A stretch of DNA of 40,769 bases from Prochlorococcus sp. AG-347-I19 (GTDB lineage: Bacteria > Cyanobacteriota > Cyanobacteriia > PCC-6307 > Cyanobiaceae), in the NCBI GenBank assembly GCA_003279105.1, contig QCBO01000002.1, positions 1-40,769 on the forward strand, in the 5' to 3' direction. The notes beneath the pieces are model-generated. The model saw only the letters and a list, made by a program, of their open reading frames with translations. It searched no databases and was not told the DNA's origin. How positions within the stretch are numbered: position 1 is the first letter of the stretch; each line of letters starts with the position of its first letter. The position numbers and the translations under genes are program-made. This document shows, one piece after another, positions 29,218 through 38,686 of this stretch.

Positions 29218-30417
29218 TTATTTTTTAAATTTATAGTTTATTTTTTCTGCACTGGTATTTTTTTTAACAACCCACTTTTCAGGTTTTTCATGTTTAGGCC
29301 AACTTTGAGAAAATTTTTTTAATAAATTTAATGAATTTTCAATATTTTTATGATTTGCATGTTCTTTATATTCAACAATTATTTTAACTTTATTTCCCCA
29401 TAATTTGTCGGACACTTTTGAAATCTTGAATTTATTAATTGGGATATTTTCTTTTGTTATGAAATCATTTAATCGAGATTCAATTACTTTTGGAAAAACG
29501 ATTTCTCCTCCTGAATTAAAAGCTTTATCACTTCTTCCAAGAAAGTTTAAATATAAAGAATTATTTATTTGATTAATTTCACCTAAATCACCGGTTTGCC
29601 ACCACCCATTTTTATTTTTGAAATTTTCAGTTTTTGAAGTGTCTTTTATTTCGATTCCAATTCTCGCTGATTTTATTTCGATTAATCCTTGTGCGTTAAT
29701 TCTGATTTTTGTATCAGGTAGTATTTCTCCAACATTTTTAAAACCCATTAAGAATTCTTTTGGTTTTAAACTCGTAACCATTGCTGCTGTTTCAGTTGAG
29801 CCGTAACAAGGTGCTAATCTTATTCTTTCTTCTATACATTGTTCTGCAATTTCCCTTGAAATTGATGCTCCACCAACCCAAATTAGCTCAAAAATTTTTA
29901 GCCAACGAATACCATCTTTTTGAGCTAAAAGTCTTTTTAATTGGGTAGGTACTAATGATGTAATCAAGTGTTTTTTGTTTTTTTTAGATTTAATTGTAAA
30001 AAGTAAAAGTTCTCGAGTTTTTTTTATTAAATTTGGAGAAATATTAATACAATCACATCCCCAAGTTTGACTTCTAAAAATTGGCATTAATCCGCTTATA
30101 TGGTTTAGAGGTAAAGTATTTAAAATTAAGCAGTTTTGCAGTTCAAATCCTTGCTCTATTAGCCATTGACCTGATGTAGCTGCAGATAATTTAATATGAT
30201 CCAAATGGTGTAAACATTTTCTCGGTTTTCCAGAACTTCCACTACTGTTTAAGATAATTGCTGGTCCATTTTCAGTAATTGAATCTAATACATCTTCGTC
30301 TTTATAAAATTTGTTTTTAACATAAATAATTTTATTCTCTCTAATTTTTTCAAGAATTTTCTTTACAGATTGAGTTTCGTTATTTTCAATTTCAATAATA
30401 TGAATTTTATTTTTCAT
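29218..30417 (-). CDS. menE: O-succinylbenzoate-CoA ligase
   Basis: Acyl-adenylate-forming enzyme activating o-succinylbenzoate for DHNA ring closure. ATP-binding P-loop LNSSGSSGKPRK at about 56-67; PCYGSTETAAMVT is the A5 motif; WWQTGDLGEI and YLNFLGRSDKAFNSGGE are A7/A8. The protein is short (399 aa) and divergent, as in other picocyanobacteria. I choose ATG 30417, which overlaps the menC TGA as ATGA and has a GGA a few bases upstream; another ATG four codons earlier (30429) would lie inside menC. The C-terminal catalytic lysine region is in KNTSAEKINYKFKK. Confidence 0.85.
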   Translation of the reverse strand: MKNKIHIIEIENNETQSVKKILEKIRENKIIYVKNKFYKDEDVLDSITENGPAIILNSSGSSGKPRKCLHHLDHIKLSAATSGQWLIEQGFELQNCLILNTLPLNHISGLMPIFRSQTWGCDCINISPNLIKKTRELLLFTIKSKKNKKHLITSLVPTQLKRLLAQKDGIRWLKIFELIWVGGASISREIAEQCIEERIRLAPCYGSTETAAMVTSLKPKEFLMGFKNVGEILPDTKIRINAQGLIEIKSARIGIEIKDTSKTENFKNKNGWWQTGDLGEINQINNSLYLNFLGRSDKAFNSGGEIVFPKVIESRLNDFITKENIPINKFKISKVSDKLWGNKVKIIVEYKEHANHKNIENSLNLLKKFSQSWPKHEKPEKWVVKKNTSAEKINYKFKK

Positions 30418-31379
30418 AGGAGATCCCATATCTTTTTTGCTTCATTTAAAAATAGAAATGAATTAGGGAAATTATTCATAGCTAAACCAGGAACTTTTGG
30501 AGTTGGTCCTTGTAATTGTAGAGATGATAAATGATAAAGCCATCTCTTCCCTATACCAGTTTCAAATGAGGTACTTATAGATATTAAAGCTTTTTTATTT
30601 TCTAATTCTCTTAAAAGCTTAACTGGATTTTTTTCTTGAGAAGGCCTTCGAATTTGCCAACCTTTCCACTCATCAATCAAAGTTGGAAATTTTAAAAGTG
30701 ATTCGTCTAAGGCTATAGGGATTTTTTTGTTGAGTTCTGTCAGTCCATCAATATCATCAACACAGAGAGGTTGTTCTAACCAATCTATATTTTCGATATC
30801 CTTCAAAATATCAGCCCATCTATTAGCTATATCTCTTCCCCATGAACCATTAGCATCTATTCTTAACTTAATATTATTCCCTATTTGACTTAAAATTTCT
30901 TCTAAAGTTGCTTCTTCCTCATGGTTATTTTTTAATGCTACTTTCCATTTTATGGTTACTGATTTTTCAATATTAGATTGTCTTTTTTTAATTTCATTTA
31001 GATCTGAAATTACATTTTCAGGATTTAACAGTATGGCTGTTGTATCAATTTCATCAAAGTAATAGTTTTCTTTAAAAATTATTCTTCCATTTATCTCAGC
31101 TAGTGCAGAATTTATTGCAGATTGAATACATGGGTGAAAAATATTTATTTGCTCAGATAAACTTTTTACTTCTATACACTCAGGGATCATATCTAGTTGT
31201 TTGGCACACTTTTTTAAGTCTTCTTCTGGAAGTGGTGATACTTCTCCAAACCCAATTTTTTTATCATTGCTTGTCAATTTAATTATCCAACCCGATTTTG
31301 TAAGGTAAGTGGTTTTAGAATTTTCTAATTTGGTGGGTAAATTGAAGCTATAAGATTTTTTTTTAAATATTAAGTTCAT
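30414..31379 (-). CDS. menC: o-succinylbenzoate synthase
   Basis: Enolase-superfamily dehydratase. Catalytic Lys pair KWKVAL (about residues 140-145) and metal ligands in RIDANGSWG, DWLEQPL and ALDESL are in the proper order along the barrel. 321 residues. Start overlaps menA by four bases (ATGA) and end overlaps menE by four, so menA-menC-menE are translationally coupled. Part of phylloquinone synthesis for photosystem I. Confidence 0.92.
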   Translation of the reverse strand: MNLIFKKKSYSFNLPTKLENSKTTYLTKSGWIIKLTSNDKKIGFGEVSPLPEEDLKKCAKQLDMIPECIEVKSLSEQINIFHPCIQSAINSALAEINGRIIFKENYYFDEIDTTAILLNPENVISDLNEIKKRQSNIEKSVTIKWKVALKNNHEEEATLEEILSQIGNNIKLRIDANGSWGRDIANRWADILKDIENIDWLEQPLCVDDIDGLTELNKKIPIALDESLLKFPTLIDEWKGWQIRRPSQEKNPVKLLRELENKKALISISTSFETGIGKRWLYHLSSLQLQGPTPKVPGLAMNNFPNSFLFLNEAKKIWDLL

Positions 31380-32293
31380 TTATCAAGCAAGTAATTAAAT
31401 ATTAATCCTGTGATTAAGCCAACTCCATTCAGAGTTTGAAATTTTATTGCGACGAATTTGGCATTTTTTGTTGCAGAGGGTTTTTTATATGAAGATATTA
31501 ATAAATTTATAAGTCTTATTGCTTGAGGAAAACTAATCAAATATAGGATACAAAATACTGGAATGAATCCAGTAAATATAGTTAAAAGTTGAAAAATATA
31601 TATTGTAAAAATTATCCAAGGCACAAATTGAGAACCTTTTTTTGCTCCTAGGCGAACTAAAGGTGAATTTTTCCCATGCTTTTTATCTTCAGAAATTTGA
31701 TGAAAATGAGAACAAAATAGTACAAGAGTTGTTGCCAATGAAGGTCCTGAACCAAGTAATAAAGAAACTTTCCAGGGAATATCTTTGAAGTAAATATTAG
31801 AAGGATTTAACGCAATTAAGACTGCAGAGTAGGCAAAAGGTCCAAATGCAAGCCAGCATAATGGTTCTCCTAAACCTTGATAGCCAAATCTAAAAGGAGG
31901 TCCTTGATATAAATATCCTAAGAAGCAGCAAGATGCCACCAAAATCAAAATGTTTATACTTGTTGATACTGAAATAATTGAAATTATTAACAAACCAATA
32001 ACTAAAGATGTATATGCAATAGATGAAATTATTTTTTTATTTTTTACAAGATTTACAATTGAATGGAATTTAAATTCATCGATTCCTGTTTCTGCGTCGA
32101 ATAAATCATTAGTTAGGTTTTCCCAAAGTAATATAAAAATTGCAGCTAAAGTAAATGCAATCAAATTATAAATTTTTACCTTATCATATTGATTGAGTAT
32201 ATAAGCCCCTGTTATTAAAACTGGAAGTATGGCAACAGAATAAAGGGGCCATTTTATCGCTTGTTTCCATAATTTTTTTTTATCTTCGTCCAT
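31376..32293 (-). CDS. menA: 1,4-dihydroxy-2-naphthoate phytyltransferase
   Basis: UbiA-family integral membrane prenyltransferase attaching the phytyl chain to DHNA. First Asp motif NLTNDLFDAETGID at about 60-73 and second one HQISEDKKHGKNSPLVRLG at about 195-213 bind Mg-diphosphate of phytyl-PP. Eight to nine membrane helices, 305 residues, ATG start. First gene of menA-C-E; divergent from menF over 101 bases. Confidence 0.92.
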   Translation of the reverse strand: MDEDKKKLWKQAIKWPLYSVAILPVLITGAYILNQYDKVKIYNLIAFTLAAIFILLWENLTNDLFDAETGIDEFKFHSIVNLVKNKKIISSIAYTSLVIGLLIISIISVSTSINILILVASCCFLGYLYQGPPFRFGYQGLGEPLCWLAFGPFAYSAVLIALNPSNIYFKDIPWKVSLLLGSGPSLATTLVLFCSHFHQISEDKKHGKNSPLVRLGAKKGSQFVPWIIFTIYIFQLLTIFTGFIPVFCILYLISFPQAIRLINLLISSYKKPSATKNAKFVAIKFQTLNGVGLITGLIFNYLLDK

Positions 32294-32394
32294 TTTTATT
32301 TAACTCACAAAATTCGATCATTATTAAATGTAGTTTATAAATTGAGTTACATTTTTTACTTTATTGCATGATTTTTAGTTATTTTCAATAAGTA

Positions 32395-33807
32395 ATGAAA
32401 AATGATTTAAACTTAACAGATTTTTTAAAAGATGTATTTTCTTCTTTCGATAAGAAAGTGGAGAATTCTGGATTAGTAAGTATTTGTGTTGAGATTCCTT
32501 GTATTGATTTATTACAAGTATATGAATTGTTTATAAATAAATATCCGTTTTCTTCATTTTGGGAGGAATCTAATGGTATTTCATATATTGCTTTTGAGAA
32601 ATGTAAATATGTTACTTTGGATGGTCCAAAACGATTTGAGTTAGCTAAAGAGTTTAATTCTGAGAATTTTAAAAATTTAATTAACTTAACTAAAGAATCA
32701 CATAATTCTGCACTTTCAAAAATAATTTATTTATTTTCTTTTTCTGAAAACTTGAATAATAAGAATTTATGTTCTGATGTCCCTAGTTTGGAGGCTATCT
32801 TACCAAAAATATTAATTATTAAAAGTAATAAGAATTGCTGGTTAAGAATCAATGGTCATGTTGAGGGTAAATCATCATTAAGGACATTAATTGAAGAAAT
32901 ATGGACAATTAGAAATCAAGTTATTAATTCTGGCTCAGAATTAATAAAATCATATGGCTTAAATACTAGTTTTGATTTACCTACTATTGATGATTTCTTG
33001 CACTCCTTAGAAACTTCTAATACAAGTTTGAAAAAAGTAGTAAATAGAGGAATTCAATTAGTAGAAAAAGGTATTCTCGAAAAGATAGTTTTAGCGAATA
33101 GGATTAAAATAAAATTTAAAAATAAATTAGATTTAATAGAAATTTTAAAAAGATTAAAAAAGAATCATCCAAATACATGCACATACGTTTGGAAAAGAAA
33201 TAGTAAGGATATTTTGTTTGGAGCATCTCCAGAAAAATTATTTTCTTTTACTAAACCTAATTTAACTTTGGAGGCTCTTGCTGGAACTATCTCTACTAAT
33301 TCAAATTTTAAGAAACTCCTAAAAAGTACTAAAGACTTAAAGGAACATAATTATGTAACACAGTATTTAATTAAATGTTTAGAAGTTTCAAAAATAAAAA
33401 ACTTTAAAAAAAGTGATATCAAGGTAAATTCTTTTGGAGATATTTCTCATTTGCAAACACTCATTTTCTCTAAAGTTGAAAATATATGTCCTTTTGAATT
33501 GCTTAAAAACTTACATCCATCTCCGGCTGTTTGTGGTTACCCAAAAAATATAGCATTGGATTGGATAAATACTCTTGAGTCTTTTCCTAGAGGAAATTAT
33601 GCTTCTCCAATGGGTTGGGTTGATTCATCAGGAAATGCTTCATTTCTTTTAGCAATAAGAGGAGCTAGGTATATTGAAGGAAATATTGAATTTACTGCAG
33701 GTTCAGGTATAGTTTCAGGTTCAGTTTTAGAGAAAGAAATAGATGAGATTAAATTAAAATTTGAATCTATAGTAAAACAAATATTTTTTGCTAAAAACCC
33801 TAGATAA
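32395..33807 (+). CDS. menF: Isochorismate synthase
   Basis: Converts chorismate to isochorismate, entry step of phylloquinone synthesis. The C-terminal chorismate-binding domain (about 215-465) is intact, with [30 protein letters not shown] and [20 protein letters not shown] carrying the metal-binding Glu residues. The N-terminal part is divergent and AT-rich, as usual for MenF/anthranilate-synthase relatives; LHPSPAVCG favours isochorismate synthase over TrpE. 470 residues, ATG start. The last eight bases overlap the end of gshB on the other strand. Confidence 0.92.
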   Translation: MKNDLNLTDFLKDVFSSFDKKVENSGLVSICVEIPCIDLLQVYELFINKYPFSSFWEESNGISYIAFEKCKYVTLDGPKRFELAKEFNSENFKNLINLTKESHNSALSKIIYLFSFSENLNNKNLCSDVPSLEAILPKILIIKSNKNCWLRINGHVEGKSSLRTLIEEIWTIRNQVINSGSELIKSYGLNTSFDLPTIDDFLHSLETSNTSLKKVVNRGIQLVEKGILEKIVLANRIKIKFKNKLDLIEILKRLKKNHPNTCTYVWKRNSKDILFGASPEKLFSFTKPNLTLEALAGTISTNSNFKKLLKSTKDLKEHNYVTQYLIKCLEVSKIKNFKKSDIKVNSFGDISHLQTLIFSKVENICPFELLKNLHPSPAVCGYPKNIALDWINTLESFPRGNYASPMGWVDSSGNASFLLAIRGARYIEGNIEFTAGSGIVSGSVLEKEIDEIKLKFESIVKQIFFAKNPR

Positions 33808-34723
33808 TTTCCAATAATTTTTCAATAACTTCCTCTGAAACATTTTTATTGGATAAATTTTCTATTTCTCTTAAACCTGTTGGACTGGTTACATTAATCT
33901 CGCTAAGCATTCCATTTATTACATCAATACCTACAAAAAATAAACCCTCATCTTTGAAGTGTTGAGATAATTCTGAACAGATACTTTTTTCTTTTTCTGT
34001 TAATAATGTTGGTTCAGCCTTCCCTCCCATCGCTAAATTACTCCTAAAATCGCCTCCTTGAGGAATCCTATTTATTGATCCAATTGCTTTACCGTTTACG
34101 ATAATTATTCTTTTATCACCCTCTATGACTTCAGGAATAAATTTTTGCATCATAACGGGTAATTCTTCTTGAGAAGTGATTAATTCAATGATTGATTTAA
34201 TACCTGGAGAATTTTTATTTATCCTTATAACACCTTGACCACCTTTTCCTCCGAGAGGTTTTATGACTACTTCATTATTTATATTTGCAAAATTAATAAG
34301 ATCTTTTACCTTACTCGCAACTATTGTAGGTGCCATTAAGTGGCTGTATCTCAAAGCACCTAGCTTTTCATTCCATGCTCTTAACGATGAGGGTTTATTT
34401 ATTACTTTTACTCCTTTTCTTTCGGCAACTTCTAAAAGATGGGTTGCATATAAATAAGCCTCATTTACAGGAGGATCTTTTCTCATCCAAATGCAATTAA
34501 ATTCGGCGAGAGGTATGCAATCATTATCTTTGAAAGAAATCCACGGATTTACTTCAACTTTTACGGAAGATGCCCATACTTCATCACCTCTAGCTTCGAG
34601 GTCCTGAGGAGTACAACTCCAGATTTCAATATTTTTTTTTGATGATGCTTGCATTAAAGCAGCAGTTGAATCTTTTAGTGGATTTATATTTTTTATTGGA
34701 TCTATCACGAATAAAAATTTCAT
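33800..34723 (-). CDS. gshB: Glutathione synthetase
   Basis: ATP-grasp ligase adding glycine to gamma-glutamylcysteine. [20 protein letters not shown] at the N-terminus, [20 protein letters not shown] (about 83-102), the glycine-rich loop [11 protein letters not shown] (about 155-165) and [15 protein letters not shown] (about 279-293) are all GshB signatures. 307 residues, ATG start. It lies five bases after the glutaredoxin gene, so glutathione and its oxidoreductase are made from one message. Confidence 0.96.
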   Translation of the reverse strand: MKFLFVIDPIKNINPLKDSTAALMQASSKKNIEIWSCTPQDLEARGDEVWASSVKVEVNPWISFKDNDCIPLAEFNCIWMRKDPPVNEAYLYATHLLEVAERKGVKVINKPSSLRAWNEKLGALRYSHLMAPTIVASKVKDLINFANINNEVVIKPLGGKGGQGVIRINKNSPGIKSIIELITSQEELPVMMQKFIPEVIEGDKRIIIVNGKAIGSINRIPQGGDFRSNLAMGGKAEPTLLTEKEKSICSELSQHFKDEGLFFVGIDVINGMLSEINVTSPTGLREIENLSNKNVSEEVIEKLLEII

Positions 34724-34728
34724 AAGAT

Positions 34729-34983
34729 CTAGTTTAATAATGTGTCTAATTTATTTTCATTTTCTAATGAGTAGAGATCATCGCAGCCTCCTATACCCTC
34801 ATTATCTATAAATATTTGCGGTAATGTTCTTCTACCATCAGCTCGTTCAATCATCAAAGCTCTGGCATCTTTATCGCCATCAATTTTATATTCTGTAAAA
34901 TTTATATTTTTTTTCTTGAGTAGTGATTTTGCTCGAATACAGAATGGGCAATATTGCCAAGTATAAATTTCAACTTTGGACAT
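34729..34983 (-). CDS. grxC: Glutaredoxin (GrxC type)
   Basis: Dithiol glutaredoxin of 84 residues. Active site YCPFC with Cys12 and Cys15; the glutathione-binding [18 protein letters not shown] (about 54-71) has the TVP-like cis-Pro and GG motifs. ATG start. Upstream partner of gshB in a two-gene unit, divergent from prfB. Confidence 0.94.
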   Translation of the reverse strand: MSKVEIYTWQYCPFCIRAKSLLKKKNINFTEYKIDGDKDARALMIERADGRRTLPQIFIDNEGIGGCDDLYSLENENKLDTLLN

Positions 34984-35059
34984 TTTTTAAAAATAATACT
35001 TAGTTTATACTATTAAACAATTGTGCCTGTTAGATTATAAATAACGATTAAATTCTATT

Positions 35060-36182
35060 TTGATAGATATTACAGATTTCAAAAAAGATCTTTCGGAACT
35101 AACAGAGCGCCTGGGTAATGCTCAGGATTGTCTTTGACGTTCCAAGATTAAAAGCGAAAAGGAGAGAGTTAGAGCAAATTTCTGCTCAGCCTGAATTTTG
35201 GGATAATCAAAAAGAAGCGAAAAAACAAATGTTAATCCTTGATGATGTTAAGGCACAACTTGAATTGTTGGATAAATGGAAAACTTTTATTTCTGATGCT
35301 AATGCCTCTCTTGAGCTTTATTCTTTAGAACCTGAAGAGGAAATGATTTTAGAATCCCAGTTGGGATTAAAGAAATTAAGAGAGAATTTAGATAAATGGG
35401 AATTTGAAAGATTGTTATGTGGTGAATACGATATGGAAGGAGCAGTAGTTTCTATTAATGCAGGTGCGGGAGGAACAGATGCTCAGGATTGGGTAGAGAT
35501 ATTATTAAGAATGTACTCAAGATGGGCCGATAATAATCAAATGCGCCTTGTCATTAATGAATTATCTCAAGGAGAAGAAGCAGGCATTAAAAGTGTAACG
35601 TTCGAAATTGATGGAAAATATGCATACGGCTATCTGCAATATGAAAAAGGAACTCATAGATTAGTAAGAATTTCTCCTTTTAATGCCAATGGCAAAAGAC
35701 AAACCAGCTTCGCTGGGGTAGAGGTTATGCCAAAATTAGATGATAATATTTCACTTGATATACCTGAAAAAGATTTAGAAATTACAACGAGTAGATCCGG
35801 TGGAGCTGGAGGACAAAATGTTAATAAAGTAGAAACAGCAGTGAGAATTGTTCATTTGCCTTCAGGGATTTCAGTAAGATGTACCCAAGAAAGATCTCAA
35901 TTACAAAATAAAGAAAAAGCTATGTTACTTCTAAAGTCTAAACTATTAGTGATTGCTAAAGAACAACGCGCTGCAGAAGTCGCTGATATTAAAGGTGATA
36001 TTGTGGAAGCTGCATGGGGTAATCAAATAAGAAATTATGTTTTCCATCCCTATCAAATGGTTAAAGATCTTAGGACTATGCAGGAGACTAACGAGTTAGA
36101 TAGTGTTTTAGATGGTGGACTTGAACCATTTATTCATGAATTATTACGTATGAATATTTCTTCTAACCAATCTATTGAATAA
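35060..36182 (+). CDS. prfB: Peptide chain release factor 2, programmed +1 frameshift
   Basis: RF2 recognises UGA and UAA stops. The complete protein is encoded by 35060-35134 joined to 35136-36182: the first 25 codons run from TTG 35060 to CTT 35132-35134 and meet an in-frame TGA (35135-35137); a +1 shift (CTT TGA C) continues with DVPRLKAK. The 373-residue product has SPF at 205-207 (stop recognition) and GGQ at 250-252 (hydrolysis), the same numbers as E. coli RF2. An ATG at 35118 in the downstream frame is not the true start, as it discards the conserved N-terminus [15 protein letters not shown]. First gene of a six-gene run, three bases before the next. Confidence 0.95.
35124..35138 (+). 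promoter_or_regulatory. prfB autoregulatory +1 frameshift signal
   Basis: Slippery CTT followed by TGA and C (35132-35138), the canonical RF2 frameshift context, preceded four bases upstream by AGGA (35124-35127), a weaker Shine-Dalgarno-like stimulator than the AGGGGG of E. coli. Low RF2 lets the ribosome pause at UGA and slip, so RF2 controls its own synthesis. Confidence 0.9.
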
Positions 36183-36185
36183 CTA

Positions 36186-36368
36186 ATGGAAAATAAAAAC
36201 GAAATTTTAGAAAAAAAAGTTTCTCCTCCAAGCTTTATAAAGCTTGCTATGAGAAATATGGTAAGGAAAGGATCAAAAAGTATTTCTCATTTTTCAATAA
36301 CCTTTCTAGTTTTAATTGGGATATTAATACTTGTGGCCACAATTGGTAAGCCCAATATTCCAGTTTAA
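36186..36368 (+). CDS. Small single-pass membrane protein, DUF3285-like
   Basis: Sixty residues: a basic N-terminal half (PPSFIKLAMRNMVRKGSKS) and one transmembrane helix (ITFLVLIGILILVATIG, about 38-54) close to the C-terminus, so probably N-in. I recall this small cyanobacterial family next to prfB and ybeY. Three bases after prfB and six before ybeY, so surely in the operon. Function unknown. Confidence 0.82.
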   Translation: MENKNEILEKKVSPPSFIKLAMRNMVRKGSKSISHFSITFLVLIGILILVATIGKPNIPV

Positions 36369-36374
36369 GGATGT

Positions 36375-36914
36375 ATGAAAGAAAAAATTATTTCTGAAAT
36401 AAATTTAGATTTGGTTTTTCAATGTAATGATTTTTCTCAATTTTCAAATAAGTTAAAAGATACTAAAACTAAGCTTATTTTTGAATCTATTTTTTGGGAG
36501 AAAGTTTTTTTATCTTGGATAAATACAATATTAAAAAAAGAGGATTATGAATTACCAAATTATATTTTTGAAAAAAAATCTTTTTCATTAGGCTTACAGA
36601 TAATATCTAATCAAGAAATTGCTTCTTTGAATAAGAAATGGATGCAAAAAAATGGTCCAACTGATGTTCTATCTTTTCCAATTATTTCTGATGAATCTCT
36701 AAATAATTTAGATCATATAGAGTTGGGAGATATATTTATATCATTAGAGATGGCACTTGAGCAATCTTATGAATATAAAAATTCAATCTATAGAGAGATG
36801 ATCTGGTTGGCTAGTCATGGGTTTTTACATCTTTTGGGATGGGAACATAATAATGAGCATGATTTAGAAAATATGTTAAATTTCCAAGAATATTTAATTA
36901 CTGGATTAGATTAA
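36375..36914 (+). CDS. ybeY: Endoribonuclease YbeY (rRNA maturation)
   Basis: Zn-dependent RNase for 16S rRNA 3'-end processing and ribosome quality control. Zn ligands lie in [11 protein letters not shown] (His148, His152, His158), the exact HxxxHxxxxxH signature; [18 protein letters not shown] (85-102) is the second family block. 179 residues with an N-terminal extension of about 40 poorly conserved residues. ATG start, between the small membrane protein and dgkA with six bases on each side. Confidence 0.95.
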   Translation: MKEKIISEINLDLVFQCNDFSQFSNKLKDTKTKLIFESIFWEKVFLSWINTILKKEDYELPNYIFEKKSFSLGLQIISNQEIASLNKKWMQKNGPTDVLSFPIISDESLNNLDHIELGDIFISLEMALEQSYEYKNSIYREMIWLASHGFLHLLGWEHNNEHDLENMLNFQEYLITGLD

Positions 36915-36920
36915 AAATCA

Positions 36921-37331
36921 ATGAAAAAAAAAATAAACTATTTAGAAAATAGAAAAGAATCATACAAAACTTCTAGTAATGTATTTATAAGTTTTAAGTA
37001 TGCTTTCAGTGGTATTAGTTATGTATTAAAAACTTCAAGAAATTTTAAAATTCAATTAATTTTTGCAGTTACAAGTTTGATAATTGGTTTTTTACTCAAA
37101 ATTAGTCTAAGTAATTATGTTATTTTGATTGCAACAATAATGTCTGTTTTAATATTAGAAATATTGAACACATCTATTGAATCAATCGTTGATTTAGTAG
37201 TTAAAAAAGAATTTAGCATTTTGGCTAAAATTTCAAAAGATACTTCTGCAGGAGCAGTATTATTAGCTTCCATTAATTCTGTTATTATTGCTGTATATAT
37301 CTTTGTTCCTAAAATAAAGTTGTTATTTTAA
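36921..37331 (+). CDS. dgkA: Diacylglycerol/undecaprenol kinase family protein
   Basis: Small integral membrane kinase (136 residues) with three helices. The catalytic signature EILNTSIESIVDLV (about 74-87) and KISKDTSAGAVLLASI (about 97-112) are those of the DgkA fold. The sequence is closer to the Gram-positive undecaprenol kinase group, which recycles lipid carriers for cell-wall synthesis, than to E. coli DgkA; substrate not proven. In the prfB-ybeY run. Confidence 0.9.
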   Translation: MKKKINYLENRKESYKTSSNVFISFKYAFSGISYVLKTSRNFKIQLIFAVTSLIIGFLLKISLSNYVILIATIMSVLILEILNTSIESIVDLVVKKEFSILAKISKDTSAGAVLLASINSVIIAVYIFVPKIKLLF

Positions 37332-37343
37332 ATCCATATAAAT

Positions 37344-37940
37344 ATGTTTCTTGTTATTGATAATTACGATAGTTTTACTTATAACCTTGTTCAATATTTA
37401 GGAGAACTTTCAGTTGAGCATGAGATAACTAAAGAATTAATAGTTAAAAGAAATGATGAAATTACTTTAGAAGAAATTATCAAACTAAATCCTGGTGGAA
37501 TTCTATTATCTCCAGGTCCAGGCAATCCAGATCAATCTGGAATTTGTCTGCCAATTCTAAAAAAATTATCTAAAAATATTCCTACATTGGGAGTTTGTTT
37601 AGGTCATCAAGCTTTGGCCCAAGCTTTTGGAGGTAAGGTTATAGTTGGGAAAGAACTTATGCATGGTAAGACATCCAAAATATTTCATAATCAAAAAGGA
37701 TTATTTAAAGATATCGAGACTCCATTTGTGGCTACTAGATACCATAGTCTTATAGTTGATTCAAGTTCTTTACCATCTTGTTTCGACATAACCGCGACTT
37801 TAGAAGACTCAACAATTATGGCTATCTCTCATAAAGAATATAAATATTTACATGGGGTACAGTTCCATCCTGAAAGTGTGTTGACGCAATTTGGTCATAA
37901 ATTAATTAGTAATTTTCTAAAAATGGCTGAACAAAAGTAA
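37344..37940 (+). CDS. Glutamine amidotransferase subunit of anthranilate/aminodeoxychorismate synthase
   Basis: Class I amidotransferase that delivers ammonia to a chorismate-binding partner. Catalytic triad: Cys85 in LGVCLGHQA, His175 and Glu177 in VQFHPESV. 198 residues, standalone. One such subunit often serves both tryptophan (TrpG) and folate (PabA) synthesis, and the gene here is not near either partner, so I give no single symbol. Twelve bases after dgkA. Confidence 0.92.
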   Translation: MFLVIDNYDSFTYNLVQYLGELSVEHEITKELIVKRNDEITLEEIIKLNPGGILLSPGPGNPDQSGICLPILKKLSKNIPTLGVCLGHQALAQAFGGKVIVGKELMHGKTSKIFHNQKGLFKDIETPFVATRYHSLIVDSSSLPSCFDITATLEDSTIMAISHKEYKYLHGVQFHPESVLTQFGHKLISNFLKMAEQK

Positions 37941-37960
37941 AATAAAAAAAAATTAATATT

Positions 37961-38686
37961 ATGATTTCTCAAATTAAAAACTTTTTATTTTTGATATTAG
38001 TTAGCTCTTTTTTACCTACCTCATTATTGGCAAGGAATTTAGGAATAAAAAGTTTAGGACATAGTAGTTTTTTAATTACTAGTCCAGATAAATCTATTCT
38101 TATAAATCCCTTTAAAGCAATAGGTTGTGCAAGTAATTTGAAGGAGCCAAAAGAAGTCAACGTAGATTTTATTTTGGCTAGTTCTAGGCTTCCAGATGAA
38201 GGATATAACCCTAATGATCAATTAATGTTCGTTGAGCCAGGAATCTATCAATTTGAGGATATTTTATTAAATGGAGTTTCTGTACCACATGACAGAGTAG
38301 ATGGAAGAAGATTTGGGATGGCAACTGTTTGGAGTTGGGAGCAGAATTATCTTAAAATTGTTCATATGGGAGGAGCTGCTGGTGATATTGATATAAATAG
38401 TCAAATTATTTTGTCTAGTCCAGATATATTGTTTATTTCAATTGGAGGAGGAATAAAATCTTACAATGGTAAAGAAGCCTCAAAAATAGTTAAAATCTTA
38501 AAACCTAAAGTAGTTATTCCTGTTCACTTTGAACGCGGCAAAAAAATTAATAAAGAATGTGATTTCTCAAGTGCTGATTTATTTATTGAAAATATGAAAG
38601 ATTTTAAAGTAAAATATGTTGGAAAAGATTTTCAAATAAAACCTAAAAGAATCGATCAAAATACAATTTATATTTTCAGTAATTAA
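37961..38686 (+). CDS. Secreted protein with degenerate metallo-beta-lactamase fold
   Basis: Signal peptide of about 25 residues (hydrophobic FLFLILVSSFLPTSLLA, likely cleaved after LLA), so probably periplasmic. The mature part starts like UlaG-type MBL proteins (LGHSSFLITSPDKSILINPF) and ends with VVIPVHFERG. However, where the HxHxDH metal motif should stand the sequence reads LASSRLPDEG (about 72-81), lacking all metal-binding His; HMGGAAGDID may be the remnant of the later H-x-GD ligand. 241 residues. End of the prfB operon run, 20 bases after the amidotransferase gene; four-base tail overlap with hisC. Enzyme activity doubtful. Confidence 0.75.
   Translation: MISQIKNFLFLILVSSFLPTSLLARNLGIKSLGHSSFLITSPDKSILINPFKAIGCASNLKEPKEVNVDFILASSRLPDEGYNPNDQLMFVEPGIYQFEDILLNGVSVPHDRVDGRRFGMATVWSWEQNYLKIVHMGGAAGDIDINSQIILSSPDILFISIGGGIKSYNGKEASKIVKILKPKVVIPVHFERGKKINKECDFSSADLFIENMKDFKVKYVGKDFQIKPKRIDQNTIYIFSN

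Noticed and set aside
30418-30429. ATG at 30429 as the menE start
   Set aside because: ATG 30417 makes the usual ATGA overlap with menC and has a GGA at suitable distance; the extra four residues look unneeded.
32301-32349. TAACTCA / TGAGTTA inverted repeat in the menA-menF spacer
   Set aside because: Seven bp with a 35-bp gap in AT-rich DNA is near chance; no regulator suggests itself, although the spacer must contain both promoters.
35118-36182. prfB as an ordinary gene starting at ATG 35118
   Set aside because: The first six residues from this ATG do not fit RF2, whereas the upstream frame gives the conserved N-terminus and a canonical CTT TGA C shift site.
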